From Dawidia soli (lineage in GTDB: Bacteria; Bacteroidota; Bacteroidia; Cytophagales; Cyclobacteriaceae), in NCBI RefSeq assembly GCF_018598185.1, contig NZ_JAHESC010000022.1, positions 60,131-124,130 on the forward strand: 64,000 nt of DNA, read 5' to 3'. The notes beneath the pieces are model-generated. The model was not told the origin of the DNA. It saw nothing but the letters and a program-made list of their open reading frames with translations, and ran no database searches. A program made the translations under genes and the position numbers. Positions 52,789 to 62,156 of this stretch are shown here, in pieces; the stretch's first letter is position 1; every line of letters starts with the position of its first letter.

Positions 52789-54216
52789 CTAGTAGCGCAT
52801 GATCGCCGCCAGGGAGGCGTCTACCGGCATGGAGGAAGGCTCGAGCTCGTGTACTTCTCCGCCGTTCTGAATCGTTTTGACGATCGCCTTTTCATAGAGC
52901 GACTCGTCGCCCTCCTGACGCGCTTCGTGCACGCGGAGCTCGTTAGACTGTACGTCGAATGTGCCCCACAGCTGATCGCCCTTGCGCACCAGCAGCGTGG
53001 ATACCCTGCCGTAATATGCCGCCGGAATGATATCGGCGACGACCGAGGTGCTCAACGATGTGGCCGACTTGTTACCATACTCTTCACAAGCCCGCTCGGC
53101 GCGTTCTCTGAAATAAGGCTGCATCACTTCACGTGCCATGTTGTACAGCGTGTTCGTGTCGGTATACTCAAAGTTGCCGGTCAGCGACTCCGGCCACACA
53201 TTCTTGTATTGCGTGCACTGGCGGAAAATAGACGTGAGGTATTCGACCCCCGCCAGCAGGACCGGACAGTTTTCCCGTCCGAGCACTTCCTTCCAGAGGG
53301 TCTCGTCTACCTCGTCCAGGTATATACTGATGTTCTTTTTATCATCAGGAACACCGGCGCCCATACCGTGATAGTTTGCACCTTTACCCGCGCCGCTGCT
53401 GCCCGTACGGAACAGGTTCTTGTCGTCCTTTTCCTCGAAGTGTATGACATCGTCCATTCCGTTCGGCATTTCCGGTATATCCAGGACCTCCATGCCGAAG
53501 GCGTCGGCTTTGAATACCTGCGCCTGCTTTTTCGATAACATCACCAGGTAAAAGCGTTCTTTCGAAAGGATCAACGGTGTCAGCGGCGCCATGTAAAACG
53601 TCGCGTTTACATGCACATCTTGCGCAGGTGTAAAGGGCAGGCGACAGTATTGCGCAAAGCCGTCTGCCAGAAAAACGGCAAGGCCGCGGGACTGATCACG
53701 CCAGAATACATCGTCCTTGAGCAGCTGCTGTGCCGGCTTCAGGATGCGCTGGATCTCCTCCGCCCCTACGTTCTGTTCTTTCAATTCAGCGGAAACCTTT
53801 TGCAAGGCGTTTTTAAACACGATCGTATCCACCTGTTCGTTCACCTCTACTCCCGACGGGTGCGTAGGAATAAAGACACTGATGCAATGCTGATATTGCC
53901 GGTTCGCGAGCGTATTGAAATCTTCGCCCGTTCGGATTTGTACCTCTTCCATACGGGCGGCCTGTACGCCGGGTTGGGGTTGTTGCGCACCGGAATTGGG
54001 TGGTGGCACATCGTTCTTCTGCGTACGGATCTCCCGTTTGTTCACATTTCGATTCGGATGCCGGATAATGGCGTTACTCAGCAGCTTATCATCATTCTCG
54101 GCATATGCTACAACGTCTTCGATCATTTCGCTGCTCGCGACGTCGTGTCCATTGCCGGACGGACGTCCTTTCGGAGGATGATAGCTCCCCTCCCGGTCTT
54201 TTCCTGTCTTAGCCAT
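52789..54216 (-). CDS. Bacterial archaeo-eukaryotic release-factor-like protein (BaeRF family 7 type)
   Basis: A 475-residue cytoplasmic protein. After a Pro/Gln-rich N-terminal stretch of about 110 residues comes a body with YQHCISVFIPTHPSG, FLADGFAQYCRLPF, RFYLVMLSKKQAQVFKAD and a region near the end (AYYGRVSTLLVRKGDQLWG). These match the eRF1-like BaeRF proteins, thought to act on ribosomes or peptidyl-tRNA in stress. No catalytic GGQ is visible. It lies alone, with a long upstream region. Which BaeRF subfamily it belongs to is my best recollection, not a search result. Confidence 0.75.
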   Translation of the reverse strand: MAKTGKDREGSYHPPKGRPSGNGHDVASSEMIEDVVAYAENDDKLLSNAIIRHPNRNVNKREIRTQKNDVPPPNSGAQQPQPGVQAARMEEVQIRTGEDFNTLANRQYQHCISVFIPTHPSGVEVNEQVDTIVFKNALQKVSAELKEQNVGAEEIQRILKPAQQLLKDDVFWRDQSRGLAVFLADGFAQYCRLPFTPAQDVHVNATFYMAPLTPLILSKERFYLVMLSKKQAQVFKADAFGMEVLDIPEMPNGMDDVIHFEEKDDKNLFRTGSSGAGKGANYHGMGAGVPDDKKNISIYLDEVDETLWKEVLGRENCPVLLAGVEYLTSIFRQCTQYKNVWPESLTGNFEYTDTNTLYNMAREVMQPYFRERAERACEEYGNKSATSLSTSVVADIIPAAYYGRVSTLLVRKGDQLWGTFDVQSNELRVHEARQEGDESLYEKAIVKTIQNGGEVHELEPSSMPVDASLAAIMRY

Positions 54217-54559
54217 AATCTGTAATATTTAAGTTCTTGATCTTTAAGGCGTCGGCGAAAAAACTATACCCATGCCCCACCAAAAACGATGTATGTAGCA
54301 TGATGGCGACGCCTGGGCCGCTTCGACCTGTAGCAATAATTCTACGGCAGCATCCGTTCGTACAGCAAGTCCCGTGAATGCGGCATACTCACCTACCCCA
54401 GGAATGGGGACGAAGACGAGCATCATGCCCGGCACCGGACACATCGTCGCTGTCTCAACCTAAACTTAATGAAGCGTCCGTACCGCGCATATTTTGCGGC
54501 ATGATGTGCCCGGTCCGGCATGATGGCTGGATATAATGTCAACTTGCGCGCCCCGATCC
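54217..54559. other. Repeat-rich intergenic region
   Basis: A 343-base gap with several short repeats: an inverted pair AGGCGTCG/CGACGCCT (54247 and 54307), GCATGATG in three copies and the long imperfect inverted repeat at 54421-54525. The 66-codon frame inside it overlaps these repeats and looks accidental. It also must hold the BaeRF promoter. Confidence 0.45.
54421..54525. repeat. Long imperfect inverted repeat
   Basis: The 25-base left arm (from 54421, beginning CATCATGCCCGG) pairs with a 23-base right arm (54503-54525, ending CCGGCATGATG) with few mismatches, around a 57-base loop. It starts 35 bases after the peroxidase stop on the minus strand and lacks a T tract. Confidence 0.55.
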
Positions 54560-56440
54560 CTAATATTCGCCGCCTACTTTTCGTGCGTTGAGCGCCGCAT
54601 CCGGGAACGCCGGCAGGTAGCGCGGGGGTGTCGTCAGACCGGCCGTGTCGGTCAGGCTGTGGATAAAGGCGATGATGTTCTTTTGCTCTTGCGTCGTGAG
54701 TTCGAGCTTGTCCGGGGGCAGGGTCTGGTTGGGCAGCACGATGCCGATGCCCGCACCACCGCCACGGTTGTAGAAGTCGACCACTTGCTCCAATGATGTA
54801 TATACACCGTTGTGCATATACGGCCCGGTAAGGCCTGCATTGCGGACCGTTGGCGTCTTAAACGCGTGTTTGTTCAGCTCGTCGTGATAGGTATTGAACT
54901 TGCCCAGGTCGGCATCTGCTGTCGCATGGGCCGTGTCGGGTTTCGCCGGTATGCCCAGCACCTCCGATTCTGATTTCATGTACAACGCGGGGACCGTGCC
55001 GTTAAACAGCGGCATGAAGTGACACGTAGCGCACTTGGCTTTGCCCATAAAGACGTTGAAACCGGCAACAGCTTCCGGCGTCATGGCCGTCTTCTCGCCG
55101 CGCATGTAACGGTCAAAGCCCGAGTTCATGGAGGATAAGGAGCGAATGTAAGCCGCCAGGGCCAGTTGCACCGTGCGGCGGGTAACCGTCTTGTTGTAAG
55201 CCTTTTTGAAAAGCTCCTGGTATTCCGGGCTGCGGGAGATCTTGGTGACAGCCTCGTCGATGTGGCCGTGCATTTCGGTAACATTCGCCATCACGTCAGC
55301 CGCCTGATCTTCCAAAAACATCGTGCGCGAATCATAGAACAGCATGCGCTGATACAAAGCGTTGATCAGTGTCGGTGCATTGCGGCTCACCTCGCCTTTG
55401 CCTTCAAAGGCCAGGCTTTTGGCGCGACCATCCGTAAAAGCACGGTCCGGCTGGTGGCAGGATGCGCAAGAGCGTTTGTTGTTGCCGGAAAGGATCGGGT
55501 CAAAGAATAACATCTTGCCTAGCTGCGCCGCTTCCGGCTGTGGCGTGCGATTGTCGGGGTTGGAAAAATAATCGGTCATAAAAATACCCTTCTCAAAGAA
55601 ATTGTCTTTGCTCATGTCTACCGCCGAGACCAGCGGGCGGTTGGCAATGCCCAACGTCTGCTGGTAGGCATACAGTGATTTCGACAAGGGTGTCATGATG
55701 TCGGCAAAGAAGGTGGCACGGTCGAAGTCGTTGAAGCTTACGCCTTGCTGTAAAAAGGCATAGGCCTTTGCAAGATTCACCTTTACTGCGGTAGCCGGTG
55801 CCCGTCGCTCAAAAATGCTTACAATATCGTCGATACCCCGCAGCGCCGCGACAGCTTCCGGCAGTGAACGAAAGGCTATCGGCGAGTCGAAGCCGCTGAC
55901 CCCCAATGCCATGATGCGTAATACCTCCAGGCGCATGGCCTGAAAAATATGCTCATCGGTCATTTGATTGTTCGAGATCAACTGGCGCAGCCTGCCGATC
56001 ATGCCGGCCAAGAACCTCGTCTCGGCTACGAGCTCAGTTTGGGCACTGGTGTCGACGACGGGATACATATATTCTTCGATCACCTGAAACCCCGTGGCAT
56101 AGGTCACTTTACCTCCTTCGTGCGGTTCCTGCTCGTCAATGGCCGGTCCGTTGACGGCATCGGCAAAGACGGGAAAATACAATTCGATCAACGGTTCGAT
56201 GTTTTTATATCGATCGCGCGCCCGCTCGAACGACTGCTGCAGGTCCCGTTCGGGGGCATGTGCTTCCACGCGCTGTAACAGTAGTTGGAATTCCTGATCA
56301 AGCGTATCGGTTTTTAACTGGAGATAGGTTTGAACGGCTTGCACCGGATCTGTTTCTCTTTCGGCCGGTTGACAGGCCGCCAGCATACCGGCAAAAAACA
56401 CGAGGCCATAAAACACGTGGCACAAAGACATAGACTTCAT
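54560..56440 (-). CDS. Imelysin-like domain fused to di-heme cytochrome c peroxidase
   Basis: A 626-residue lipoprotein (lipobox LAAC). Residues about 25-290 are helical and resemble imelysin/EfeO-type iron-handling domains (RYKNIEPLIELYFPVFADAVNGP). The rest is a di-heme peroxidase of the MauG/CcpA type with heme sites CASCH (Cys325) and CATCH (Cys470) and the late KTPTVRNAGLTGPYMHNGV. It would reduce peroxide or oxidise a partner in the periplasm. The start at 56440 gives the signal peptide; the upstream frame adds a stretch with no signal feature. The PhoX-like gene lies just upstream beyond a terminator. Confidence 0.88.
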   Translation of the reverse strand: MKSMSLCHVFYGLVFFAGMLAACQPAERETDPVQAVQTYLQLKTDTLDQEFQLLLQRVEAHAPERDLQQSFERARDRYKNIEPLIELYFPVFADAVNGPAIDEQEPHEGGKVTYATGFQVIEEYMYPVVDTSAQTELVAETRFLAGMIGRLRQLISNNQMTDEHIFQAMRLEVLRIMALGVSGFDSPIAFRSLPEAVAALRGIDDIVSIFERRAPATAVKVNLAKAYAFLQQGVSFNDFDRATFFADIMTPLSKSLYAYQQTLGIANRPLVSAVDMSKDNFFEKGIFMTDYFSNPDNRTPQPEAAQLGKMLFFDPILSGNNKRSCASCHQPDRAFTDGRAKSLAFEGKGEVSRNAPTLINALYQRMLFYDSRTMFLEDQAADVMANVTEMHGHIDEAVTKISRSPEYQELFKKAYNKTVTRRTVQLALAAYIRSLSSMNSGFDRYMRGEKTAMTPEAVAGFNVFMGKAKCATCHFMPLFNGTVPALYMKSESEVLGIPAKPDTAHATADADLGKFNTYHDELNKHAFKTPTVRNAGLTGPYMHNGVYTSLEQVVDFYNRGGGAGIGIVLPNQTLPPDKLELTTQEQKNIIAFIHSLTDTAGLTTPPRYLPAFPDAALNARKVGGEY

Positions 56441-56485
56441 CGTAAAGCAAGGACTGGGTGAGGAACTTTTGCAAAAAAACAAAAA

Positions 56486-56513
56486 GCTGCCCCGATGCAA
56501 TAACCGGGGCAGC
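56486..56513 (-). terminator. Terminator after the PhoX-like gene
   Basis: A 9-bp perfect stem (GCTGCCCCG and its complement) with a 10-base loop, followed on the minus strand by TTTTTGTTTTTTT. It separates the PhoX-like gene from the peroxidase gene. Confidence 0.88.
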
Positions 56514-56540
56514 AGATCCTTAAATCTTATAACTATTTTA

Positions 56541-58037
56541 TTAGCGCGGCAGACCTTTGATCACAGCGATCATGCTACCCTGGTCTTCGTTCGGACGTCC
56601 GGTACCGCCGTCAGGGTTCTTGAAGGCGGGCAATCTCCAGGTGTGCATTTGAATGCACAGCAGGAAAGTATTTTCTACACCGATGATGTCGGAGATATCG
56701 ATCATTGAACCATACTCCCAGCTTCCTTTCGCGGAATTTGTGCTCAGGAACTTGGCGCCGAGGGTAGCATCGTTACGGAAGTGGTTCAGCTCGAACACAG
56801 GCTTGACCTCTTTGGTAGCGATGTTGTATTGGTATACGTACGCGTCGTGGGTCTCGGTGCCGTAGCCGTTCGGATCTTCCTGAATGTACACATAGTTCTC
56901 GGTCACCATGATGTTATCGACATCCTGGTAGTCTTTTGCTTTGCCGGCGCGGTCATCACCGTCGAGGATCAGCTCCAGTGTGCCTTCCAGCGGGTTATTT
57001 TCGTTCAGCACAATGCGGTACGTGCGGCCGTACTGTGAACGGTCTGCCGTGTTGGCACTGTTACCGGTTACGTTGAAGTATACTTCGCGGCCTACACCGT
57101 CTTTGCGGTAGTCAAGGTCTTCTACCCGGTTGAAGGCGATGCTTTTCAGCTCGGTAGATTTCGCATTGATCTCACCACCCGTCAGGGTGGTCTGACCGGT
57201 GATCTCCACGAACTCGATGTCCACCACGTCTTCTTCCTCCATGTCCTTCTCCCGTGTTACCAGGTCTTTGCGACGCAGTACATACAGCTTACCGCCGGCC
57301 AGATCGCCTACGGTGTTCGATACGTACATCGCCACCTGGCCACCATCGATGCTGGAGTCGTCATCACCGATCATGACCACGGTCTTGCCCGGATAGGCTG
57401 TTTTCGGCAAGGGCAAGGCTTGCTCGGCGTTCCAGCGACCGAAGGCCTGCAGCTCGCGCGTTTGCGATGCCTGTGCGCCTTGTACGAACGGGTTCAGGGC
57501 ATGCGTGCGTGACTCTACGCTGGACTCACCGCAGGTGAGGTACAGCGGACCGAAGCCGTGTTCGGCAGGCGTAGCCAGTGTAGCGGAACAAAGTCTCCAC
57601 TTGCCGCCGTCTGAGTTCAGGATATATTCACCGGATACCGGACGAAATGTTTCGTCCAGGAAAATGCGGGATACAGAAAAGTTGTCTTCGTGGTTTACCA
57701 GCAGGCTGTAGCCGTTGTTCAGCTTCAAAAGGCCTGAGCCGTCGGCCGAGCCACCAAAGGTAAAGCCGCTGATAAGGTCTTCGCTGCTGATGAGAGGATA
57801 CACTTCGACGTTTTCGAAACCTGCTTTTTTGATCAACACTTCGGGTGTTGTGATAGAATGTGCCTTCAGCTCGACAGCGCTGGGGTAATCTTCCCCCTGG
57901 TCGCCTTTGTCACCCTTATCACCTTGATCACCTTTGTCGCCCTTTGCGCCTGGATCGCCCTCCGGTCCCTCGCAAGAGGCCAGGGCCATGGTAGCTGCCA
58001 GTGCCAGGCATGCTATCCGTGTAAATACTTTCTTCAT
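56541..58037 (-). CDS. PhoX-like (DUF839) lipoprotein with collagen-like linker
   Basis: A 498-residue lipoprotein. Lipobox LASC is followed by nine Gly-X-Y triplets (GPEGDPGAKGDKGDQGDKGD and on), a collagen-like stalk. The body has the DUF839/PhoX pattern: GLLKLNNGYSLLVNHED, HGFGPLYLTCGE, VMIGDDDSSI and a beta-propeller closing. PhoX enzymes are calcium/iron alkaline phosphatases; here the known metal residues cannot be checked by eye, so phosphatase activity is a hypothesis. The stalk probably holds the domain away from the membrane. Confidence 0.85.
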   Translation of the reverse strand: MKKVFTRIACLALAATMALASCEGPEGDPGAKGDKGDQGDKGDKGDQGEDYPSAVELKAHSITTPEVLIKKAGFENVEVYPLISSEDLISGFTFGGSADGSGLLKLNNGYSLLVNHEDNFSVSRIFLDETFRPVSGEYILNSDGGKWRLCSATLATPAEHGFGPLYLTCGESSVESRTHALNPFVQGAQASQTRELQAFGRWNAEQALPLPKTAYPGKTVVMIGDDDSSIDGGQVAMYVSNTVGDLAGGKLYVLRRKDLVTREKDMEEEDVVDIEFVEITGQTTLTGGEINAKSTELKSIAFNRVEDLDYRKDGVGREVYFNVTGNSANTADRSQYGRTYRIVLNENNPLEGTLELILDGDDRAGKAKDYQDVDNIMVTENYVYIQEDPNGYGTETHDAYVYQYNIATKEVKPVFELNHFRNDATLGAKFLSTNSAKGSWEYGSMIDISDIIGVENTFLLCIQMHTWRLPAFKNPDGGTGRPNEDQGSMIAVIKGLPR

Positions 58038-58239
58038 GTGTCTGTATATGGGTTTTGAATTTATGTGTCCAAGGTACAGGCACAGGAAAAAACAGGTATA
58101 AAGCCCGAATTACGGCATTGTGAATATTCTACAGGGTTGCAGGCAGGATGTTACTGTATCGCAAAACAATCGTTACCGAATTGTGATCTTCAAAAATGAT
58201 TCTAAATAATATCGTAACGCCGGGCGCTGCTGGGGTGAT

Positions 58240-58659
58240 TTATCCCCGCATGTTCATCAGATCGATCATCAGGTTGAAGGCATCGTTCGACACGGGGTTG
58301 TTCAGCTTTAACGGCTTGACAATGTACCCCGCCACGCCCAGGTCCTTGGCGGCCAGGCGGTCTTCTTTTTCCCCCGACGTCGTGAGCACAAATACCCGCA
58401 GGTCTTTCCACTCCTCACGGCGGCGTAGCGCCTCCAGGAACTCGAAGCCATTCATCTTGGGCATGTTGATATCGAGGATAATAAAATCGGGAAGCTCCGT
58501 ACCGGCATCCGTCTTTTCGGAAAGTAAACGCAACGCATCTTCACCGTTCCGGGCCACGTCCATCTTATACAAAATGGCCATCTTATCAAGTGTACGGCCG
58601 ACGTCGATCACGTCGAGGTTGTCGTCTTCTACCAGTAGGATTTGAATTACTTTCAGCAT
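58240..58659 (-). CDS. Single-domain response regulator (RcpA-like)
   Basis: A 139-residue receiver: ILLVEDDNLDVIDVGRTLDK, Asp63 in ILDINMPKMNGFEFLEAL, switch residues LTTSGE and Lys in VKPLKL. Length and wording fit the RcpA-like receivers that pair with phytochrome-type or PAS kinases. The kinase at 58817 is 157 bases upstream on the same strand and is its most likely partner. Confidence 0.93.
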   Translation of the reverse strand: MLKVIQILLVEDDNLDVIDVGRTLDKMAILYKMDVARNGEDALRLLSEKTDAGTELPDFIILDINMPKMNGFEFLEALRRREEWKDLRVFVLTTSGEKEDRLAAKDLGVAGYIVKPLKLNNPVSNDAFNLMIDLMNMRG

Positions 58660-58816
58660 GCCAATCTCAAGCGTACAGGTTCATTCCAAAGGGTTAAAAT
58701 TACCAAATAAATCGGTAACCATCACCCCAAAATGCAGGCTCGGGTTTGTGGTCCTGAAAAAAACGGGCACACGTGCCGCCTCGGGTGATTGTTATTTGAT
58801 AAGCGGTCGCAATAGC

Positions 58817-60295
58817 CTATTCGTTTACCGGCCAGGTAAAAATAAAGATCGAGCCCTGCCCCGGTTCCGATTGCACACGGATCGACAGCTTACGGTCGTC
58901 CAGGATCTTTTTTACGATCGACAGGCCAATGCCGGTGCTTTCAAAGGAATCGCGTTCTTCCAGGGTTTGAAAGATGGTAAAGATCTTCCGGTGGTATTCC
59001 TGCGCAATGCCGGGACCGTTGTCTTCCACGTAAAATTCGTATACCGGACCCAGGTGTTTAAAATAGATCTTTACATAACCATCGGGCTTGTCGTGATATT
59101 TGTAAGCGTTTGTGATCAGGTTTGTGAATACCTGCAGCAACGGCAACTTTTCGGTATGCAGCACGGGCAATGCCGATTGTACGTCGAGCTGAATGCCTGT
59201 GTGCGGCGGAAGGCTCTCGCGCACTTCTTCAATGAGCTGGTTCACATCGACCTTCTCGCGCTGTTGCAGCTCGCGGCCTACACGCGAATAGGAAAGAATG
59301 CCGTTCAATAAATTCTCTGCACGCTGGATACGGCCTTTGATCAGGCCGAGGTATTCGCTCACCTTCGGCGAAAGTTCAGCGGTATGATCTTCCTCGATCC
59401 AGGTCACTACATTGTCGATACCGCGCAGCGGCGCTTTGAGGTCGTGCGACACGATGTAGGCAAACTGATCGAGCTCATCGTTCTTGCGTTTCAGCAGCGA
59501 GATGTTTTCCGACAATACGCCGGCCATGTGGTTCAACGCGCGCGCCAGACTGCTGAGCTCATCCTTACCCTTGGCCCGCATGGAGACCTTGTAATGCCCT
59601 TGCGTAATGCTCTCCGCCATCCGCACCATCTTCACCACGCCCGACGATATATAGTTGGCCAGAAAGACGGCTATACCGATGCCGGCTATGATGGAGAGGA
59701 CCGTGAGAAAGAACGAGATCCGCTTGGTGTTCTGTATCGACTTCGTTAATCCTGCCCGCTGCTCTTCGCGCGAGGCATATTCGTAGTTACTGAACTCGCG
59801 GAACTTATTTTGCAGCGACCGGTTAATGGTTTTCTCGACCCCCGTCACCATCTTGCTGCGGTATAGCTTGTTAAAAGCAGCCATGCTGCTGTCCGAGTCA
59901 TTGGCAAACCGTCGCGCCTCGATGAGCGGTTTGCCAAATTCCAGCAACCAATGCGTATTCAGCGCCACGATCTCGCGCAGCATTTGCCCTTGCGCGGAAC
60001 TATCGGGTATAAGATCCGAAAGCTCATGCAGGATCTCGTCGTTCTCGTGCATCGCCGAGTCGTACGCCTGGATAAAAAATTGTTCATTCGTAAGCAGATA
60101 CCCACGCAAGCCGCTCACCATATTCAGCACATTCCGCTGAAAGCGGTTGCTGTGCTTTAAGATCGTGCTGGACCGCGTCAGCGCCTCGCCGTTCTCATTG
60201 ATCCGCTCCGACTGCCGGTAGTTGATGAACGTCGTGGTCACAAACAGCAGCAGAATGATGAAAAACCCGGCCAAAATGGTATACGATATCTTCAT
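58817..60295 (-). CDS. CHASE3-type sensor histidine kinase
   Basis: A 492-residue membrane kinase. Membrane helix at about residues 5-23, a periplasmic four-helix CHASE3-like domain (SGLRGYLLTNEQFFIQAYDS) to about 185, second helix at about 195-215, HAMP, then HisKA with IVSHDLKAPLRG and HATPase_c (LITNAYKY, DNGPGI, STGIGLSI). It most likely phosphorylates the receiver encoded downstream on the same strand. The signal sensed is not evident. Confidence 0.93.
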   Translation of the reverse strand: MKISYTILAGFFIILLLFVTTTFINYRQSERINENGEALTRSSTILKHSNRFQRNVLNMVSGLRGYLLTNEQFFIQAYDSAMHENDEILHELSDLIPDSSAQGQMLREIVALNTHWLLEFGKPLIEARRFANDSDSSMAAFNKLYRSKMVTGVEKTINRSLQNKFREFSNYEYASREEQRAGLTKSIQNTKRISFFLTVLSIIAGIGIAVFLANYISSGVVKMVRMAESITQGHYKVSMRAKGKDELSSLARALNHMAGVLSENISLLKRKNDELDQFAYIVSHDLKAPLRGIDNVVTWIEEDHTAELSPKVSEYLGLIKGRIQRAENLLNGILSYSRVGRELQQREKVDVNQLIEEVRESLPPHTGIQLDVQSALPVLHTEKLPLLQVFTNLITNAYKYHDKPDGYVKIYFKHLGPVYEFYVEDNGPGIAQEYHRKIFTIFQTLEERDSFESTGIGLSIVKKILDDRKLSIRVQSEPGQGSIFIFTWPVNE

Positions 60296-60379
60296 ACCAT
60301 TAAGATTACGTCAATCCATCAAAAGAGACAAGCTATTCCGTGACAAATGGAATTGTGTGCGAGATAATCGCCGGGCGTG

Positions 60380-61486
60380 TTACGTCCCCATCTTATCGGG
60401 GTGCCTGGCCTGGTGCGCATCTTCAGACGCGCGTGTATCGCCCCGTGTGTCGCCATAAGCCAGCGACGATGACACTTCTTCTATTCCAACTTTCTCAGAA
60501 CCTTCTACAGGGCTTTCTATTTCTACCGGTGGTGCGACCGGCGACGCTGTCTTCGCTTCAGCCCGCGGCTTTACCTCAACGGCCTGATCAGACGCCGTGG
60601 CGCTCCAGCCATACGTACACGCCCTGACAGCGCGCACTACCTCTGCCGGCTGCTTCGCTTCGGCCACGGCTCCCACCGTCCGCCCCGCAATCCCAACGAC
60701 CTTCGCGGTGCCCGCGCGTTTCACCTCCTGCACCTCGTTGTCTTCCATCGGCGATCCATAGCGCACGCCCACCGTCAGCATCAGGCTATAGCCCTCGTCC
60801 GCGGGCGCCTGGTCTTTGAGCGCTATCTCCAGCGCAGTAGCCGGCGATCCTTTCAACGCCGGATACCACGGCGAAGATATACTTTCCGGCGCGAACATTT
60901 TTGTATACCACACCGGTGGTTTATAGACACCTTCGCGTGCATCGAACGTAAAGTCAGGCACAACACCCAGGCTCACTTCAATGCGGAACCGCGCATGCCT
61001 GTTATTGGGGTGAAAGTTGATATCCCGCAGCAACGTCGGTATATTTACGCGGGCCGACAATGTTTCGCGGCTTAACGTATAGGTTACCGGCGTGCGGATC
61101 ACCGAGTCGAACGTGGTATATTTATTCAGCGAGAAACCTTCGAGCAGACCCGGGTATTTCGACAACGTGATCGACCGGCGACCGAGCTCACCGGCGTCAT
61201 CCAGTTTCTGCACGGTTTTCAGCGCCTTGTTAATAAAACCACTGAAGTTATAGTCGGCCAGCGTGCGCACGGGGTGCATCATGAGCCGCACCTCCTTGCC
61301 CATCTTCGAGCACCCGCCGAATTCGCTCATATAAAGCCGCGGCACTTTAAAGGTGGGCGAATTTTTGACATATTCCTTCGAAGGCCCGCCCTTCTGCCGT
61401 ACAACGGTCTTATCGACGCCACGCATGGTATAAAAGCTGAAATTACCGAGGCTGCCGCTCATTTTAAGATCTTCCAAAAATGCCAT
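60380..61486 (-). CDS. Uncharacterised Bacteroidota protein of a GNFSFYTMRG type
   Basis: A 368-residue protein without signal or membrane helix. Residues about 10-75 carry a pattern I recall as frequent in many Bacteroidota genomes, often in several copies: GNFSFYTMRGVDKTVVRQKG, then EFGGCSKMGKEVR. The middle (100-265) is strand-rich; the last 100 residues are a low-complexity tail with Ala, Glu, Val and Thr. Role is unknown. A phage-structural or surface-layer origin has no direct support here. It stands alone between the kinase operon and a long non-coding stretch. Confidence 0.6.
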   Translation of the reverse strand: MAFLEDLKMSGSLGNFSFYTMRGVDKTVVRQKGGPSKEYVKNSPTFKVPRLYMSEFGGCSKMGKEVRLMMHPVRTLADYNFSGFINKALKTVQKLDDAGELGRRSITLSKYPGLLEGFSLNKYTTFDSVIRTPVTYTLSRETLSARVNIPTLLRDINFHPNNRHARFRIEVSLGVVPDFTFDAREGVYKPPVWYTKMFAPESISSPWYPALKGSPATALEIALKDQAPADEGYSLMLTVGVRYGSPMEDNEVQEVKRAGTAKVVGIAGRTVGAVAEAKQPAEVVRAVRACTYGWSATASDQAVEVKPRAEAKTASPVAPPVEIESPVEGSEKVGIEEVSSSLAYGDTRGDTRASEDAHQARHPDKMGT

Positions 61487-61924
61487 ACTTCAATTGGGGT
61501 TAATGAACTGTTTGGTTTTTAAACCCGCCGCGAGAGGAGCAACGGTTCCTGTACCCAATATAGCGAGTGTCCGCTAAAAGACTATCAATTGTACATCTAT
61601 ACTTTTTCGATTTTTATTTGAAACAGCCGATGCCCCGGATGTATAAAGATCCTGAGTATGAGTGGGGTATAAATGGTTGAAAATTACTTTATCAGTAGGA
61701 TATCCTCTCTGTTAAACGCCACGATGCGGACAGTTCGATGACTTATGACATAAAATGATAAGGTGCTGTGCACTGCGTGTGGATAGATTGTTTACAACCT
61801 GGGTATACCGTTGAGGATTGGGGAAATCTTTTGGCGTTTATATTTCGACTATATTCCAACGTACAACGCTTTTGATACCGAAGCGCCCGGGTTCTGACGG
61901 CTTGCACGGGAATACACATCAAAG
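61487..61924. other. Long intergenic stretch, nothing recognised
   Basis: About 440 bases of rather AT-rich sequence. It must hold the promoter of the gene at 60380. I see no open frame with family features, no tRNA-like fold and no inverted repeat beyond the terminator that ends it. Confidence 0.4.
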
Positions 61925-61958
61925 AAAAAGCCGCCCCAAAAAACAGGAGCGGCTTTCT
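61925..61958 (-). terminator. Terminator after the 55-residue ORF
   Basis: AAAGCCGC pairs with GCGGCTTT over 8 bases around a 14-base loop; on the minus strand a T run (TTTTTC) follows. It lies 31 bases after the stop of the small gene. Confidence 0.7.
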
Positions 61959-61988
61959 ACTCAGGCAGGAACGAAGCCGTGGCGACGG

Positions 61989-62156
61989 TTAGTCAACCAT
62001 CCGCTGGGCCTCTTTAAGCAGGGTAACGATAAACTCTACTTCGGCGCGAAACTGCTCGGTCGATTTTGCCGGGTCTTCCTTGGCGAGCTCTTTGGCCGTA
62101 GCTTCGATGTGTTTAAGCTGCTCCTTCAACTGCTGAGAATACAATAACTGTCCCAT
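61989..62156 (-). CDS. Small helical protein (55 aa)
   Basis: A 55-residue frame (MGQLLYSQQLKEQLKHIEA, then KELAKEDPAKSTEQF and VEFIVTLLKEAQRMV) that forms two amphipathic helices. The terminator just behind its stop and the normal codon use support a real gene. An earlier ATG two codons upstream is possible. No family is recognised. Confidence 0.55.
   Translation of the reverse strand: MGQLLYSQQLKEQLKHIEATAKELAKEDPAKSTEQFRAEVEFIVTLLKEAQRMVD

Noticed and set aside
54244..54444. 66-codon minus-strand frame in the repeat-rich gap.
   Set aside because: It starts inside the inverted repeat and shows no protein-like pattern.
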